Positions 5,656 to 10,243 of a stretch of DNA of 10,243 nt are shown here, in pieces; the first letter of the stretch is position 1; each line of letters starts with the position of its first letter. The notes beneath the pieces were generated by a model that worked only from the letters and a program-made list of their open reading frames with translations, had not been told where the DNA came from and searched no databases. Position numbers and translations under genes: made by a program. Source of the stretch: Baffinella frigidus (lineage: Eukaryota; Cryptophyceae; Cryptomonadales; Baffinellaceae). Location: contig MU646374.1 in assembly GCA_026770585.1 (NCBI GenBank), forward strand, positions 778,908 to 789,150, written 5' to 3'.

Positions 5656-5795
5656 CCACTTAGCAGCGGCCGAGTTCCTTCCCCCCCGGATATCCGGGGG
5701 GAACTTCCGTTTGGAATCTATAGCAACAGATAAGATTCTAGTACACATAGTTGAGATGGGCTGTATCCGTGAAGCCCCCGGTGGCTGCAAAGTGG
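5656..5795. mobile_element. 140-bp element with CCACTTAGCAGC ends, copy 1
   Basis: The terminal inverted repeats are CCACTTAGCAGC (5656-5667) and GCTGCAAAGTGG (5784-5795). It shares its right half (AGATTCTAGTACA, TGTGAAGCCCCC-like, GTGGCTGC) with the 139-bp copy at 7359-7497. It contains a 20-bp GC-rich palindrome at 5682-5701 that the other copy lacks. It is flanked by GT just left (5654) and AG just right (5798), so the element could be excised as an intron. Confidence 0.75.
5682..5701. repeat. 20-bp palindrome CCCCCCGGATATCCGGGGGG
   Basis: A perfect palindrome inside copy 1 of the 140-bp element. It is absent from copy 2, so it was gained, or lost, after the copies split. Confidence 0.95.
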
Positions 5796-5839
5796 CAGGC
5801 GACAAGGGTTTCATGAAGGCTTTTGGAAAGAGCATCTAA

Positions 5840-6000
5840 CCACACAGCGGGCTAGGAAGGAATTTTCGGGCGCTGAGAGCTCGAGTTTCCGTTACCTTGT
5901 CCGTAGGAGTCCCCCTAGGCCCCTACGGATTGCCTACCGTAGGGTCCTAGGTCTCATCGCTTAGGGGATATTCAAAATCCCTTCGAAGTCCGCTGTGTGG
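5840..6000 (+). mobile_element. 161-bp CCACACAGCGG hairpin element, full copy C
   Basis: The ends are CCACACAGCGG (5840-5850) and CCGCTGTGTGG (5990-6000), with inner flanks also complementary (GAAGG.ATTTT). The interior has CCTACGGATTGCCTACCGTAGG, a small stem CCTACGG/CCGTAGG. It is homologous to 1350-1510 in opposite orientation and has the same length. Both copies carry a truncated neighbour on the matching side, so a composite of about 250 bp was duplicated in inverted orientation. Confidence 0.75.
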
Positions 6001-6097
6001 TAGAAACACGACAGGGTTCCGGTATTGCCTACTGTAGGGTCCTAAGGATTGTCACTTATGCGTTTTCACGAAAATCCCTTTGTAGTCTGCTCTGTGG
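6001..6097 (+). mobile_element. Truncated hairpin-element copy D
   Basis: It directly follows copy C and is the counterpart of 1267-1349. It contains GGTATTGCCTACTGTAGGGTCCTA and ends in CTTTGTAGTCTGCTCTGTGG. Its right part forms the start of the ORF at 6058. Confidence 0.6.
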
Positions 6098-6201
6098 GCA
6101 CGCCCGAACACAACGAGTTCTTCGCCTTTATCCCTCTCGGCCTGCAGATGAGCGATCCAAAAGTCTATGCGCCTTACGACGAGCCCGCCTCACTACAGTG
6201 A
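6058..6201 (+). pseudogene. Unidentified ORF interrupted by a +1 frame change
   Basis: An ATG inside the hairpin element opens a 47-codon frame containing TPEHNEFFAFIPLGLQ and SDPKVYAPYDEP, which ends at TGA 6199-6201. The frame one base over is open from 6167 and continues with PHYSDSPQKWMQ and then straight into the 6260 exon frame. The natural-looking sequence thus switches frame around GAGCCCGCC (6181-6189), by one extra base. It may be a relic with a one-base insertion, a sequencing error, a small unrecognised intron or a frameshift site. I cannot match this part to the IP3-receptor family. Confidence 0.4.
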
Positions 6202-6259
6202 CAGCCCTCAAAAGTGGATGCAGGTATCAAATGTCAATCACGCTTCGCAACACTCGCAG

Positions 6260-6352
6260 GTGTTATACTCGCGGACCTGGACGAACCTCGAGCAGGGCAA
6301 TATTGCCAACACCGAACGCGTCATAGAGACCGTCTCCGCACAAACCCTCCCG
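6260..6352 (+). CDS. IP3-receptor-like protein, internal exon (VLYSRTWTNLEQGN...)
   Basis: After CAACACTCGCAG the frame reads VLYSRTWTNLEQGNIANTER and on to SAQTLP, 31 codons, phase 0 at both ends if the donor is CCG|GTACCC at 6353. Placed after HVDRDPQASLPQ it resembles the animal continuation VKYARLWSEIP (Y-x-R-x-W alignment). A second donor at 6366 (CAG|GTCGTAAG) would add 13 bases and end in phase 1, which fits the 7250 exon instead of the 7530 exon. The acceptor is not certain either, because the same frame is open upstream to 6191. Good coding character, moderate certainty about borders. Confidence 0.6.
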
Positions 6353-6365
6353 GTACCCACGCCAG

Positions 6366-6886
6366 GTCGTAAGTCGGAATTTCAGTTATAAGTCTTGTTT
6401 TAAAATTCGTACCCGGATCCAAAATTCGGAGTTACAAATCGGACAGGGAAAGGACGAGGAGCTGCCTCTCACGTGGGACCGCACACTCATTTAGTAACAG
6501 GAAATGAAACGTTGCGTCCTGAAATTCTGACGAATGACCGGCCGTGGTCACTCGAGAATGCCAGAGGGGCCTATTTACATGTGGGGTTGTAAAACTTTGT
6601 ACCAGAATAGGGTGTTCCAACCTCGTAACTGGCCTACTCATGGCTTCAGTGGCTCCAAGGGCACACACCGTCAACTTTCTACAAACCGTCAACTTTTGTG
6701 GGCTGAAAAGAACACGCGTGTTCGGAAAGTTGATCGTTTGTATGGGGGTTGCCTTTAATGAAGTATTTCCGTAGCAGTGGATTGGGTGTCGAGGCTCATA
6801 ACCTTTTGGATGCTGTTTGGTCGATTTTAGCGGGTTTCACTTGAGCCATTTGAAATAAAGCTCCATCCGCTTGCAGACGGCCTATC
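6366..6886. other. Mostly unexplained intron-like DNA
   Basis: Overlapping ORFs occur on both strands (for example 6432-6692 minus and 6534-6774 plus) but none has family features. A possible 47-nt exon at 6446-6492 reads GKDEELPLTWDRTLI between CGGACAG and GTAACAG; its phase does not fit the chain, so I do not call it. CTGGTACAAA occurs on the minus strand at 6596-6605, CCGTCAACTTT twice near 6670-6695, and GAGGCTCATAACCT at 6791. Confidence 0.45.
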
Positions 6887-6997
6887 CGGATAAGGCAACG
6901 GCAACCTTATCCGTAGGAACCCCCTATGTCCCTACGGTATTGCCTACCGTAGGGTGCTATGGATGATCACTTGTGCGTTATTCTGAAGACGGCCTCT
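6887..6997 (+). repeat. Diverged relative of the hairpin-element interior (copy E)
   Basis: The series ACCTTATCCGTAGGAACCCCC and CCCTACGGTATTGCCTACCGTAGGG parallels copies B and C, followed by a D-like CACTTGTGCGTTATTC. The CCACACAGCGG ends are missing. It opens with a perfect 9-bp stem, CGGATAAGG (6887-6895) and CCTTATCCG (6905-6913), with a 9-base loop. Confidence 0.6.
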
Positions 6998-7193
6998 CTG
7001 GTCGCAACGATGACCTGTTTATCAAATCCCTCTGTTTTCAAAGTCAACTCGCCTTCAATCGCCCACAAATCTGTCAACTTATCTGGATTCTGGATGAAAA
7101 TACTTTTAGAAGTGCAGGAATAATAGAAAAAATCAACAAAAACACAGCTGTTTGATACACAGGCCATCGTTGCGTGGGTGGGTGGTGCAGATG

Positions 7194-7207
7194 GAGGCTC
7201 ATAACCT
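7194..7207 (+). repeat. Recurrent GAGGCTCATAACCT segment
   Basis: The same segment occurs at 6791-6804 and, as AGGCTCATAACCT, at 7509-7521, each time followed by NNTGG. GGTGGTGCAGA.GGAG precedes it here and recurs at 7331-7346. It is either a repeat family or an exon-start relic: one frame gives EAHNLL in the 6791 and 7194 copies. Confidence 0.5.
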
Positions 7208-7249
7208 ATTGGCTCGAAACCTGTTGAAAGGAAGCATGTTTTTTTGCAG

Positions 7250-7328
7250 AACAAGTTCCAGTGTCCGCCTATGTTGGGAGCTCGAAGAACCTCAAGGACC
7301 CAAAGGAGCTTTCGCGTCGGCCTCTCTG
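7250..7328 (+). CDS. Possible exon, paralogue of the 8408 exon (YVGSSKNLKDPKEL)
   Basis: A strong acceptor TTTTTTTGCAG precedes a frame reading QVPVSAYVGSSKNLKDPK and ELSRRPL before GTGGGT. AYVGSSKNLKDPKEL matches EYVESTKILKDLKDF in the 8408 exon at DNA and protein level, so the two are duplicates. Phase 1 start and phase 2 end would allow it to replace the 7530 exon (using the 6366 donor and the 8408 acceptor), i.e. a mutually exclusive choice. It could equally be a decayed duplicate; no stop breaks it. Confidence 0.4.
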
Positions 7329-7358
7329 GTGGGTGGTGCAGACGGAGACTTATAATCT

Positions 7359-7497
7359 CCACTTAGCAGCAACCGAGGACCTTTTTGCCTTGAATTCAAT
7401 GCGAAATTCCGGTTAGGTTAGAGGGGAATGGCTAAGATTCTAGTACAAATCGTTTAAATGGACTGTACCTGTGAAGCCCCCAGTGGCTGCTAAGTGG
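7359..7497. mobile_element. 139-bp element with CCACTTAGCAGC ends, copy 2
   Basis: The ends CCACTTAGCAGC (7359-7370) and GCTGCTAAGTGG (7486-7497) are perfect inverted repeats of 12 bp. The interior shares AAGATTCTAGTACA and CTGTGAAGCCCCCAGTGGC-type sequence with 5656-5795. The homology continues a little beyond the right end (GTGGTTGGCTGACGAAGG versus GTGGCAGGCGACAAGGG), so part of the flank was copied too, or the element is longer than its obvious ends. Confidence 0.8.
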
Positions 7498-7529
7498 TTG
7501 GCTGACGAAGGCTCATAACCTGCTGGCAG

Positions 7530-7609
7530 ACGGCCGGGAAGCACGACCTCGAAAAGCTCTCCGAGTTCTTCCTGGAGCAACTTGCAGACCTCGCGGGCGC
7601 CAAGGCCAG
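7530..7609 (+). CDS. IP3-receptor-like protein, internal exon (TAGKHDLEKLSEFF...)
   Basis: After CTGCTGGCAG the frame reads TAGKHDLEKLSEFFLEQL then ADLAGAKA and two bases, ending at a good donor AG|GTCAGC. It starts in phase 0 and ends in phase 2; the 8408 exon supplies the base that makes an Arg codon. The amphipathic pattern and KHDLEKL.EFFLEQLADL spacing parallel the animal receptor helix [21 protein letters not shown] that lies between the HVDRDPQ and GFYNF blocks. The upstream frame is closed by a TAA inside GGCTCATAACC, so the acceptor is needed. The alternative frame is open but Arg/Pro-rich and less natural. Confidence 0.7.
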
Positions 7610-7634
7610 GTCAGCCAATCAGAGCAGTTTAATA

Positions 7635-7789
7635 GGGTAATGGACTAAAAATGGGGTACTTAGGCCTACGGCATTGCCTACGACCTCCTGCTGTAGGCCA
7701 AAATCCTAGGACTTTTTGGTCATAGGAGCCCTACGGCCTACGGTAGGCAATTCCGTGGGCCTAACTATCCCATTTTTAGTCCGTTAGCC
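7635..7789 (+). mobile_element. 155-bp TA-flanked inverted-repeat element, copy 1
   Basis: The arms of about 60 bp start GGGTAATGGACTAAAAATGGG and end with the complementary CCCATTTTTAGTCCGTTAGCC. The element lies exactly between TA (7633-7634) and TA (7790-7791). The inner arms carry ATTGCCTAC and CTGTAGGCC, the same core as in the 161-bp family. The left arm has nine extra bases compared with the right. TA flanks suggest mobilisation by a Tc1/mariner-like transposase (established behaviour of that superfamily; the transposase is not here). Confidence 0.85.
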
Positions 7790-7856
7790 TACGAAGTTGA
7801 GTAATTTGAGGGGGTTCTGGTAATAATCCTGCCCAGGGCCAGGTCCTTGATACTTG

Positions 7857-7975
7857 ACCTTAAACCCTGAACCCGAAACCCGAAACCCTAACCCAGGACC
7901 CTAAACCCTAAAACCTAACCCTAAAACCTGAAACTTCAAAACCAAACCCTAAAACCTAAACATTAAGCCTAAAAC
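7857..7975. repeat. CCCTAAA/CCTAAAA heptamer tract
   Basis: Degenerate CCCTAAA, CCCGAAA and CCTAAAAC units form an intron interior between the two TA-flanked elements. Confidence 0.85.
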
Positions 7976-8261
7976 CTTGACTTGGTGCTTGACGTGGTGC
8001 TCTTGTGCATGTACTTCAGTACTTGATGCTTCGCCCTGACCGCTCGGAACACTATGAGGAACCATGCTTAATTTTTTTATTGGATTCTTTCCCAATAAAC
8101 ACGCCACAAGTCAGAATTTGTTACGTTACTCCCCGGATTTCCAGGGAGGGGCGTTCCCCGTAGCCTACCGAGTGGTAACGCATATGCCTCACTTGAGGAC
8201 TACCCTTTCGCCGGTTCTGCCGCGTCTTTCCACGGAAGGGCGAGGCGCCCGCATACTAATA
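7976..8261. other. Intron-like DNA with one weak ORF
   Basis: An ATG at 8064 opens 67 codons (NLLRYSPDFQGGAFPVAYRVV in the middle) that run into the next inverted-repeat element and stop at 8265. GGATTTCCAG at 8132-8141 could be an acceptor in front of GGAFPVAYRVV. Its end phase does not fit the 8408 exon, and I find no family resemblance, so I do not call it a gene. Confidence 0.4.
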
Positions 8262-8417
8262 GGGTAACGACCTGAAAATGGGGTAGTTCAGCCTACGGCA
8301 TTGCCTAGGACCTCCTACTGTAGGCCGAGACTTTTTGGTCCTAGGATCCCTCGGCCTACGGTAGGAGGTCCTAGGCAATGCCGTATGCCTAACTACCCCA
8401 TTTTCAGGCCCTTAGCC
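8262..8417 (+). mobile_element. 156-bp TA-flanked inverted-repeat element, copy 2
   Basis: This is a nearly perfect hairpin: about 68-bp arms beginning GGGTAACGACCTGAAAATGG, and TA on both sides (8260-8261, 8418-8419). It is homologous to copy 1 along its length. The right end contains CCCATTTTCAG, which looks like a splice acceptor, and its last ten bases are the first ten of the 8408 exon. The left end carries GTAACG, so the element also brings a donor-like GT. Confidence 0.9.
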
Positions 8418-8558
8418 TATGAATACGTTGAGAGTACCAAAATCCTGAAGGACCTAAAGGATTTCCCGGGGGGCAGACCACTACCGGGGGCCAAGGAGGG
8501 GACCCCATCACTCAACTTCGAGCCAACCTACGGCCAGCTGGAGCTCTTATCGGCACAG
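8408..8558 (+). CDS. IP3-receptor-like protein, internal exon (YEYVESTKILKDLKDF...)
   Basis: A 151-nt exon lies between CCCCATTTTCAG and GTATTGAG. One base completes an Arg codon from the 7530 exon, then it reads PLAYEYVESTKILKDLKDF, a Gly/Pro-rich linker (PGGRPLPGAKEG) and NFEPTYGQLELLSAQ, ending in phase 0. Joined to the 9457 exon, QLELLSAQIAIVDLLVDYGFY parallels LTFEVVNLARNLIYFGFY of animal receptors. The first three residues come from the inverted repeat of the TA-flanked element. The linker is longer than in animal receptors. The frame remains open to 8738 if the donor is ignored. Confidence 0.75.
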
Positions 8559-9297
8559 GTATTGAGCCTCGAGTTCCAAAATCCTAACCCCCAAACCCTA
8601 ACCCCACCTGGGAGGGGTCAAATTTCCGTTGTGCCAAATTTCCGGGGTCGCCCCGACAGCGGCGTCTCCCAGTGCAAACCGGGGGAGCCGAATTGGACTA
8701 TTTATCTCGAGCCTAGAAAAGAGTGCTGCTACTACTGAAAACTCCGGGCCCGAATTTCATGCGAATAGGTGCCTCACATTTCACCAAGTGGCTCCAATTC
8801 TCTGGGTGAAATGGCTCAAGGCGGAATGTTTGAGGGTGAAATGACTTAGGCGAAATATGGACCAGGGTTTTTCAGTAGAAAATCTGCGAGCCGATGGGCA
8901 CACCTCGGATTTCATACGGAAACAGATTTATCTTGAATCGTCTTTTGCCATCTTAGGGTTGGGGTGTGTGCTATGATAAATTCATGTCGCGGCTAAGGTA
9001 GCCAATTCCATCCTTAAGATAGCACGAAGCGGTGATTGGAATAAAACATAGGACGGGGGTGTCCCTTTGAAGGACCTGGTACAAAATGTCCAACTTTGAA
9101 CAAAATCAAGGAAATTCGAACTCTCCAGAAGTGGTCCGCCGGAGGCAGAAGGATCTCTATTTTCAATGGTTCAAGTAAAACACGCTGAAATCGACAAAAT
9201 ATCACACTCGTTTGGACACGACACGCCAACACCGAATCGAAACCAGCAAAAGTGGACGGTTCTTGCTTTTAAAGTTGACGGTCCTGACTGAGGTACC
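8559..9297. other. First part of a long intron; no clear gene
   Basis: It begins with heptamer-like CCCAAACCCTAACCCC (8588-8606). TGCAAACCGGGGGAGCC at 8673, after GGCGTCTCCCAG, opens 21 codons (KPGEPNWTIYLEP) to TGA 8736-8738 in the same frame as the 8408 exon. This might be an alternative 3'-terminal exon, but support is weak. An imperfect tandem repeat GGGTGAAATGGCTCAAGGCGGA / GGGTGAAATGACTTAGGCGAAA lies at about 8804-8863. CTGGTACAAA occurs at 9076. The minus ORF 9014-9232 has no support. Confidence 0.5.
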
Positions 9298-9456
9298 CTA
9301 AACCCTGAACCCTAACACCTAAACCCTGAGGTGCCCTACACCCTAAAACCTAAACCCTAAACCCTAAACTCTAAACCCTAAACCACAAACCCTAAACCCT
9401 AAACCCTAAACCCTAAACCCTAAACCCTAAACCCTAAACCCTAAACCCTAAACCAG
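9298..9456. repeat. CCCTAAA array ending at a splice acceptor
   Basis: Degenerate units become nine perfect, uninterrupted CCCTAAA units (9390-9452), the longest pure telomeric run in the window. They are followed by CCAG (9453-9456), after which the 9457 exon starts. Only four bases separate the last perfect telomeric unit from the exon. Confidence 0.95.
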
Positions 9457-9513
9457 ATTGCCATCGTGGACCTCCTCGTGGACTACGGTTTCTACTCTTC
9501 GAACAGAGACTCG
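9457..9513 (+). CDS. IP3-receptor-like protein, exon with LLVDYGFYSS block
   Basis: A 57-nt phase 0-0 exon of 19 codons, IAIVDLLVDYGFYSSNRDS, lies between CCCTAAACCAG and GTAATTG. LxxxLLxxYGFYSS matches the conserved animal IP3-receptor block NLARNLIYFGFYNFSD. In animals SD is followed at once by LLRLTK; here an additional exon intervenes before DFTKIRTLF. Unspliced, the frame continues to 9654 with unrelated sequence. Confidence 0.75.
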
Positions 9514-9580
9514 GTAATTGAATTTACTGTTAATGCACTTTCTATTTCATTGGGGGGGGTTCACCGTGGCACCCTGCCAG

Positions 9581-9640
9581 ACGGTGAGCTTCAAATTTCG
9601 ACCGAAAATTCCCCAAAATATCTCCACGAACAAAGAAACG
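9581..9640 (+). CDS. IP3-receptor-like protein, inserted 60-nt exon (TVSFKFRPKIPQN...)
   Basis: It follows a 67-base intron (GTAATTG ... CACCCTGCCAG) and ends before GTAATTC at 9641. The 20 codons begin TVSFKFRPKIPQN and end TNKET; phase 0 at both ends. It has no counterpart in the animal motif, where the GFYNF and LRLTK parts are contiguous, so it is probably a lineage-specific insertion or a skippable exon that leaves the frame intact. Basic and polar composition suggests a surface loop between two solenoid helices. The two donors GTAATTG and GTAATTC are alike. Confidence 0.6.
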
Positions 9641-9653
9641 GTAATTCTTTTTA

Positions 9654-9878
9654 AACCCCAAGCCCTAACCTCTAAACTCTGAACCCTAAACTCCAAACCC
9701 TGAACCCTAAACCCTTAACCCTAAACTCTAGACCCTAATTTCCAAACCCCAAACCCCAACCCCCAAACCCCAACCCCCAAACCCCAAACACTCAACACTT
9801 ACCCCCAAACCCTAAACCCCTGTGACGTACACCCCACACGCCAAACCCCAAACCCCAAACCCCCAAACCCTAAACCCC
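9654..9878. repeat. CCCTAAA then CCCCAAA heptamer array in an intron
   Basis: This fills most of the 251-base interval 9641-9891. Units drift from CCCTAAC/CCCTGAA to CCCCAAA and CCCCCAAA. It ends about 13 bases before the acceptor CACATACGCAG. Confidence 0.9.
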
Positions 9879-9891
9879 TGCACATACGCAG

Positions 9892-9955
9892 GTCGACATT
9901 GACTTCACAAAGATCCGCACACTGTTCGCGCGCGTGTTTGCAGTGGTCGACACAG
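9892..9955 (+). CDS. IP3-receptor-like protein, exon with DFTKIRTLFARVFAVVD block
   Basis: A 64-nt exon lies between CATACGCAG and GTGACC. It reads VDIDFTKIRTLFARVFAVVD, then Thr and one base (phase 1 end). It matches in pattern the animal IP3-receptor segment SDLLRLTKILLAILDC (D-x-x-x-hydrophobic-T-K spacing is loose, the terminal hydrophobic-VD/LD is clear). It is the last exon in the window; the gene continues to the right. It starts in phase 0, so it can be joined to either the 9581 or the 9457 exon. The acceptor AACGCAG/TACGCAG followed by GTC is shared with the 5181 exon. Confidence 0.75.
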
Positions 9956-9970
9956 GTGACCCTTGCCGAA

Positions 9971-10025
9971 CACTAGGGTGAAGGGTGGAGGGTGGAGGGT
10001 GGGGTGTGAGGGTGGATGGTGGAGG
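9971..10025. repeat. G-rich inverted heptamer block (GGGTGGA)
   Basis: AGGGTGAAGGGTGGAGGGTGG-type units on the top strand are followed directly by CCCTACA units at 10027. This is again the G-strand-then-C-strand arrangement just after a splice donor, as in the intron at 3300. Confidence 0.9.
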
Positions 10026-10188
10026 ACCCTACACCCTACACCCTACACCCTAAACCCTGAACCCTCGCGGAACCCTACACCCTGCACCCTACACCCTCCC
10101 GGAACCCTACATCCTGCATCCTAAACCCAGAACCCTAAACCCCTAGCCCTAAATCCCAACTCCTAAACCCTGAACCTCAAACCCCACG
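10026..10188. repeat. CCCTACA/CCCTAAA degenerate array
   Basis: CCCTACA units come first, interrupted twice by CGCGGAA/CCCGGAA, then mixed CCCTAAA and CCCTGAA. It is the start of the next intron if the 9892 exon is real. Confidence 0.9.
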
Positions 10189-10243
10189 CCCCAAACCCCA
10201 AACCCCAAACCCCAAACCCCAAACCCCAAACCCCAAACCCCAC
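10189..10243. repeat. Homogeneous CCCCAAA array
   Basis: Seven perfect CCCCAAA units (10189-10237) run to the window end and may continue. This is a pure block of a variant that is not the canonical TTTAGGG, indicating recent local expansion. Confidence 0.95.

Noticed and set aside
5624-5665. TATAAAACCATGGC as promoter and gene start
   Set aside because: The frame has nine codons and ends inside a repeat element; TATA-to-ATG distance is too short for a normal promoter.
6432-6774. Overlapping ORFs on both strands, 74-86 codons
   Set aside because: They overlap in three frames, have no family features and no splice framing.
6967-7362. 131-codon minus-strand ORF
   Set aside because: It lies opposite the better plus-strand exon at 7250 and across repeat segments, with no recognisable domain.
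9014-9232. 72-codon minus-strand ORF
   Set aside because: Isolated in a long intron, no family signal.
1-10243. CRISPR array or bacterial repeat system
   Set aside because: The short repeats are contiguous heptamers without unique spacers and the context is eukaryotic.

Overview
This window looks like nuclear DNA of a microbial eukaryote. There are no bacterial-style genes, long ORFs are absent, and degenerate heptamers of the TTTAGGG telomere type (read mostly as CCCTAAA, CCCTACA, CCCCAAA, CCCCACA) fill perhaps a third of it. TTTAGGG-type telomeres together with an IP3-receptor gene fit a dinoflagellate or other alveolate, a green alga or a cryptophyte. The many short hairpin elements in introns make a dinoflagellate-like genome my first guess, with low confidence.

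Main reading: the + strand carries an internal part of one gene, cut into small exons (55-151 nt) flanked by AG and GT. From left to right the better candidates are 2135-2217, 3189-3299, 3567-3631, 4075-4140, 5181-5235, possibly 5573-5620, 6260-6352, 7530-7609, 8408-8558, 9457-9513, 9581-9640 and 9892-9955. From 3189 on, the reading phases of this chosen chain agree at every junction. The conceptual product matches, from memory of the family, the inositol 1,4,5-trisphosphate receptor (IP3R) solenoid just after the ligand-binding core. The 5181 exon contains IHVDRDPQ, like the animal MHVDRDPQE block. The 9457 and 9892 exons resemble the later LIYFGFYNF ... LLRLTK ... ILD block, in the right order. 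The gene is partial at both ends (N-terminal MIR/IP3-binding part and C-terminal channel pore are outside), unless the exons before 2135 are still to be recognised.

The introns are the unusual part. Several are made largely of telomere-like heptamers running up to within a few bases of the 3' splice site. One (3300-3566) has (TTTAGGG)n followed by (CCCTAAA)n in the orientation of a telomere fusion. Others hold short non-autonomous elements with terminal inverted repeats: a 155/156-bp pair flanked by TA (7635-7789, 8262-8417), a 161-bp pair in opposite orientation (1350-1510, 5840-6000) each with a truncated neighbour, a 140/139-bp pair (5656-5795, 7359-7497), and three single fold-backs (2800-2937, 3672-3861, 5247-5446, the last centred on a perfect 42-bp palindrome). 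The 8408 exon appears to take its splice acceptor and first ten bases from the inverted repeat of the element at 8262-8417. Many exons have broken, partial paralogous copies nearby (four copies of the 3189 exon start, three of the 3567 exon core, two or three of the 2135 exon, two of the 8408 exon).

Layout: 1-626 CCCTACA array; 627-790 non-repetitive; 791-1172 C-rich arrays with a 25-base poly-C; 1183-2130 hairpin elements, tandem repeats and exon relics; 2135-5235 first half of the gene; 5247-6097 hairpin-element cluster; 6058-6365 frame-shifted ORF and exon; 6366-7249 mostly unexplained; 7250-8558 exons with element pairs; 8559-9297 long intron; 9298-9955 last three exons; 9956-10243 heptamer arrays. 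No rRNA, tRNA, CRISPR or prokaryotic mobile element is visible.
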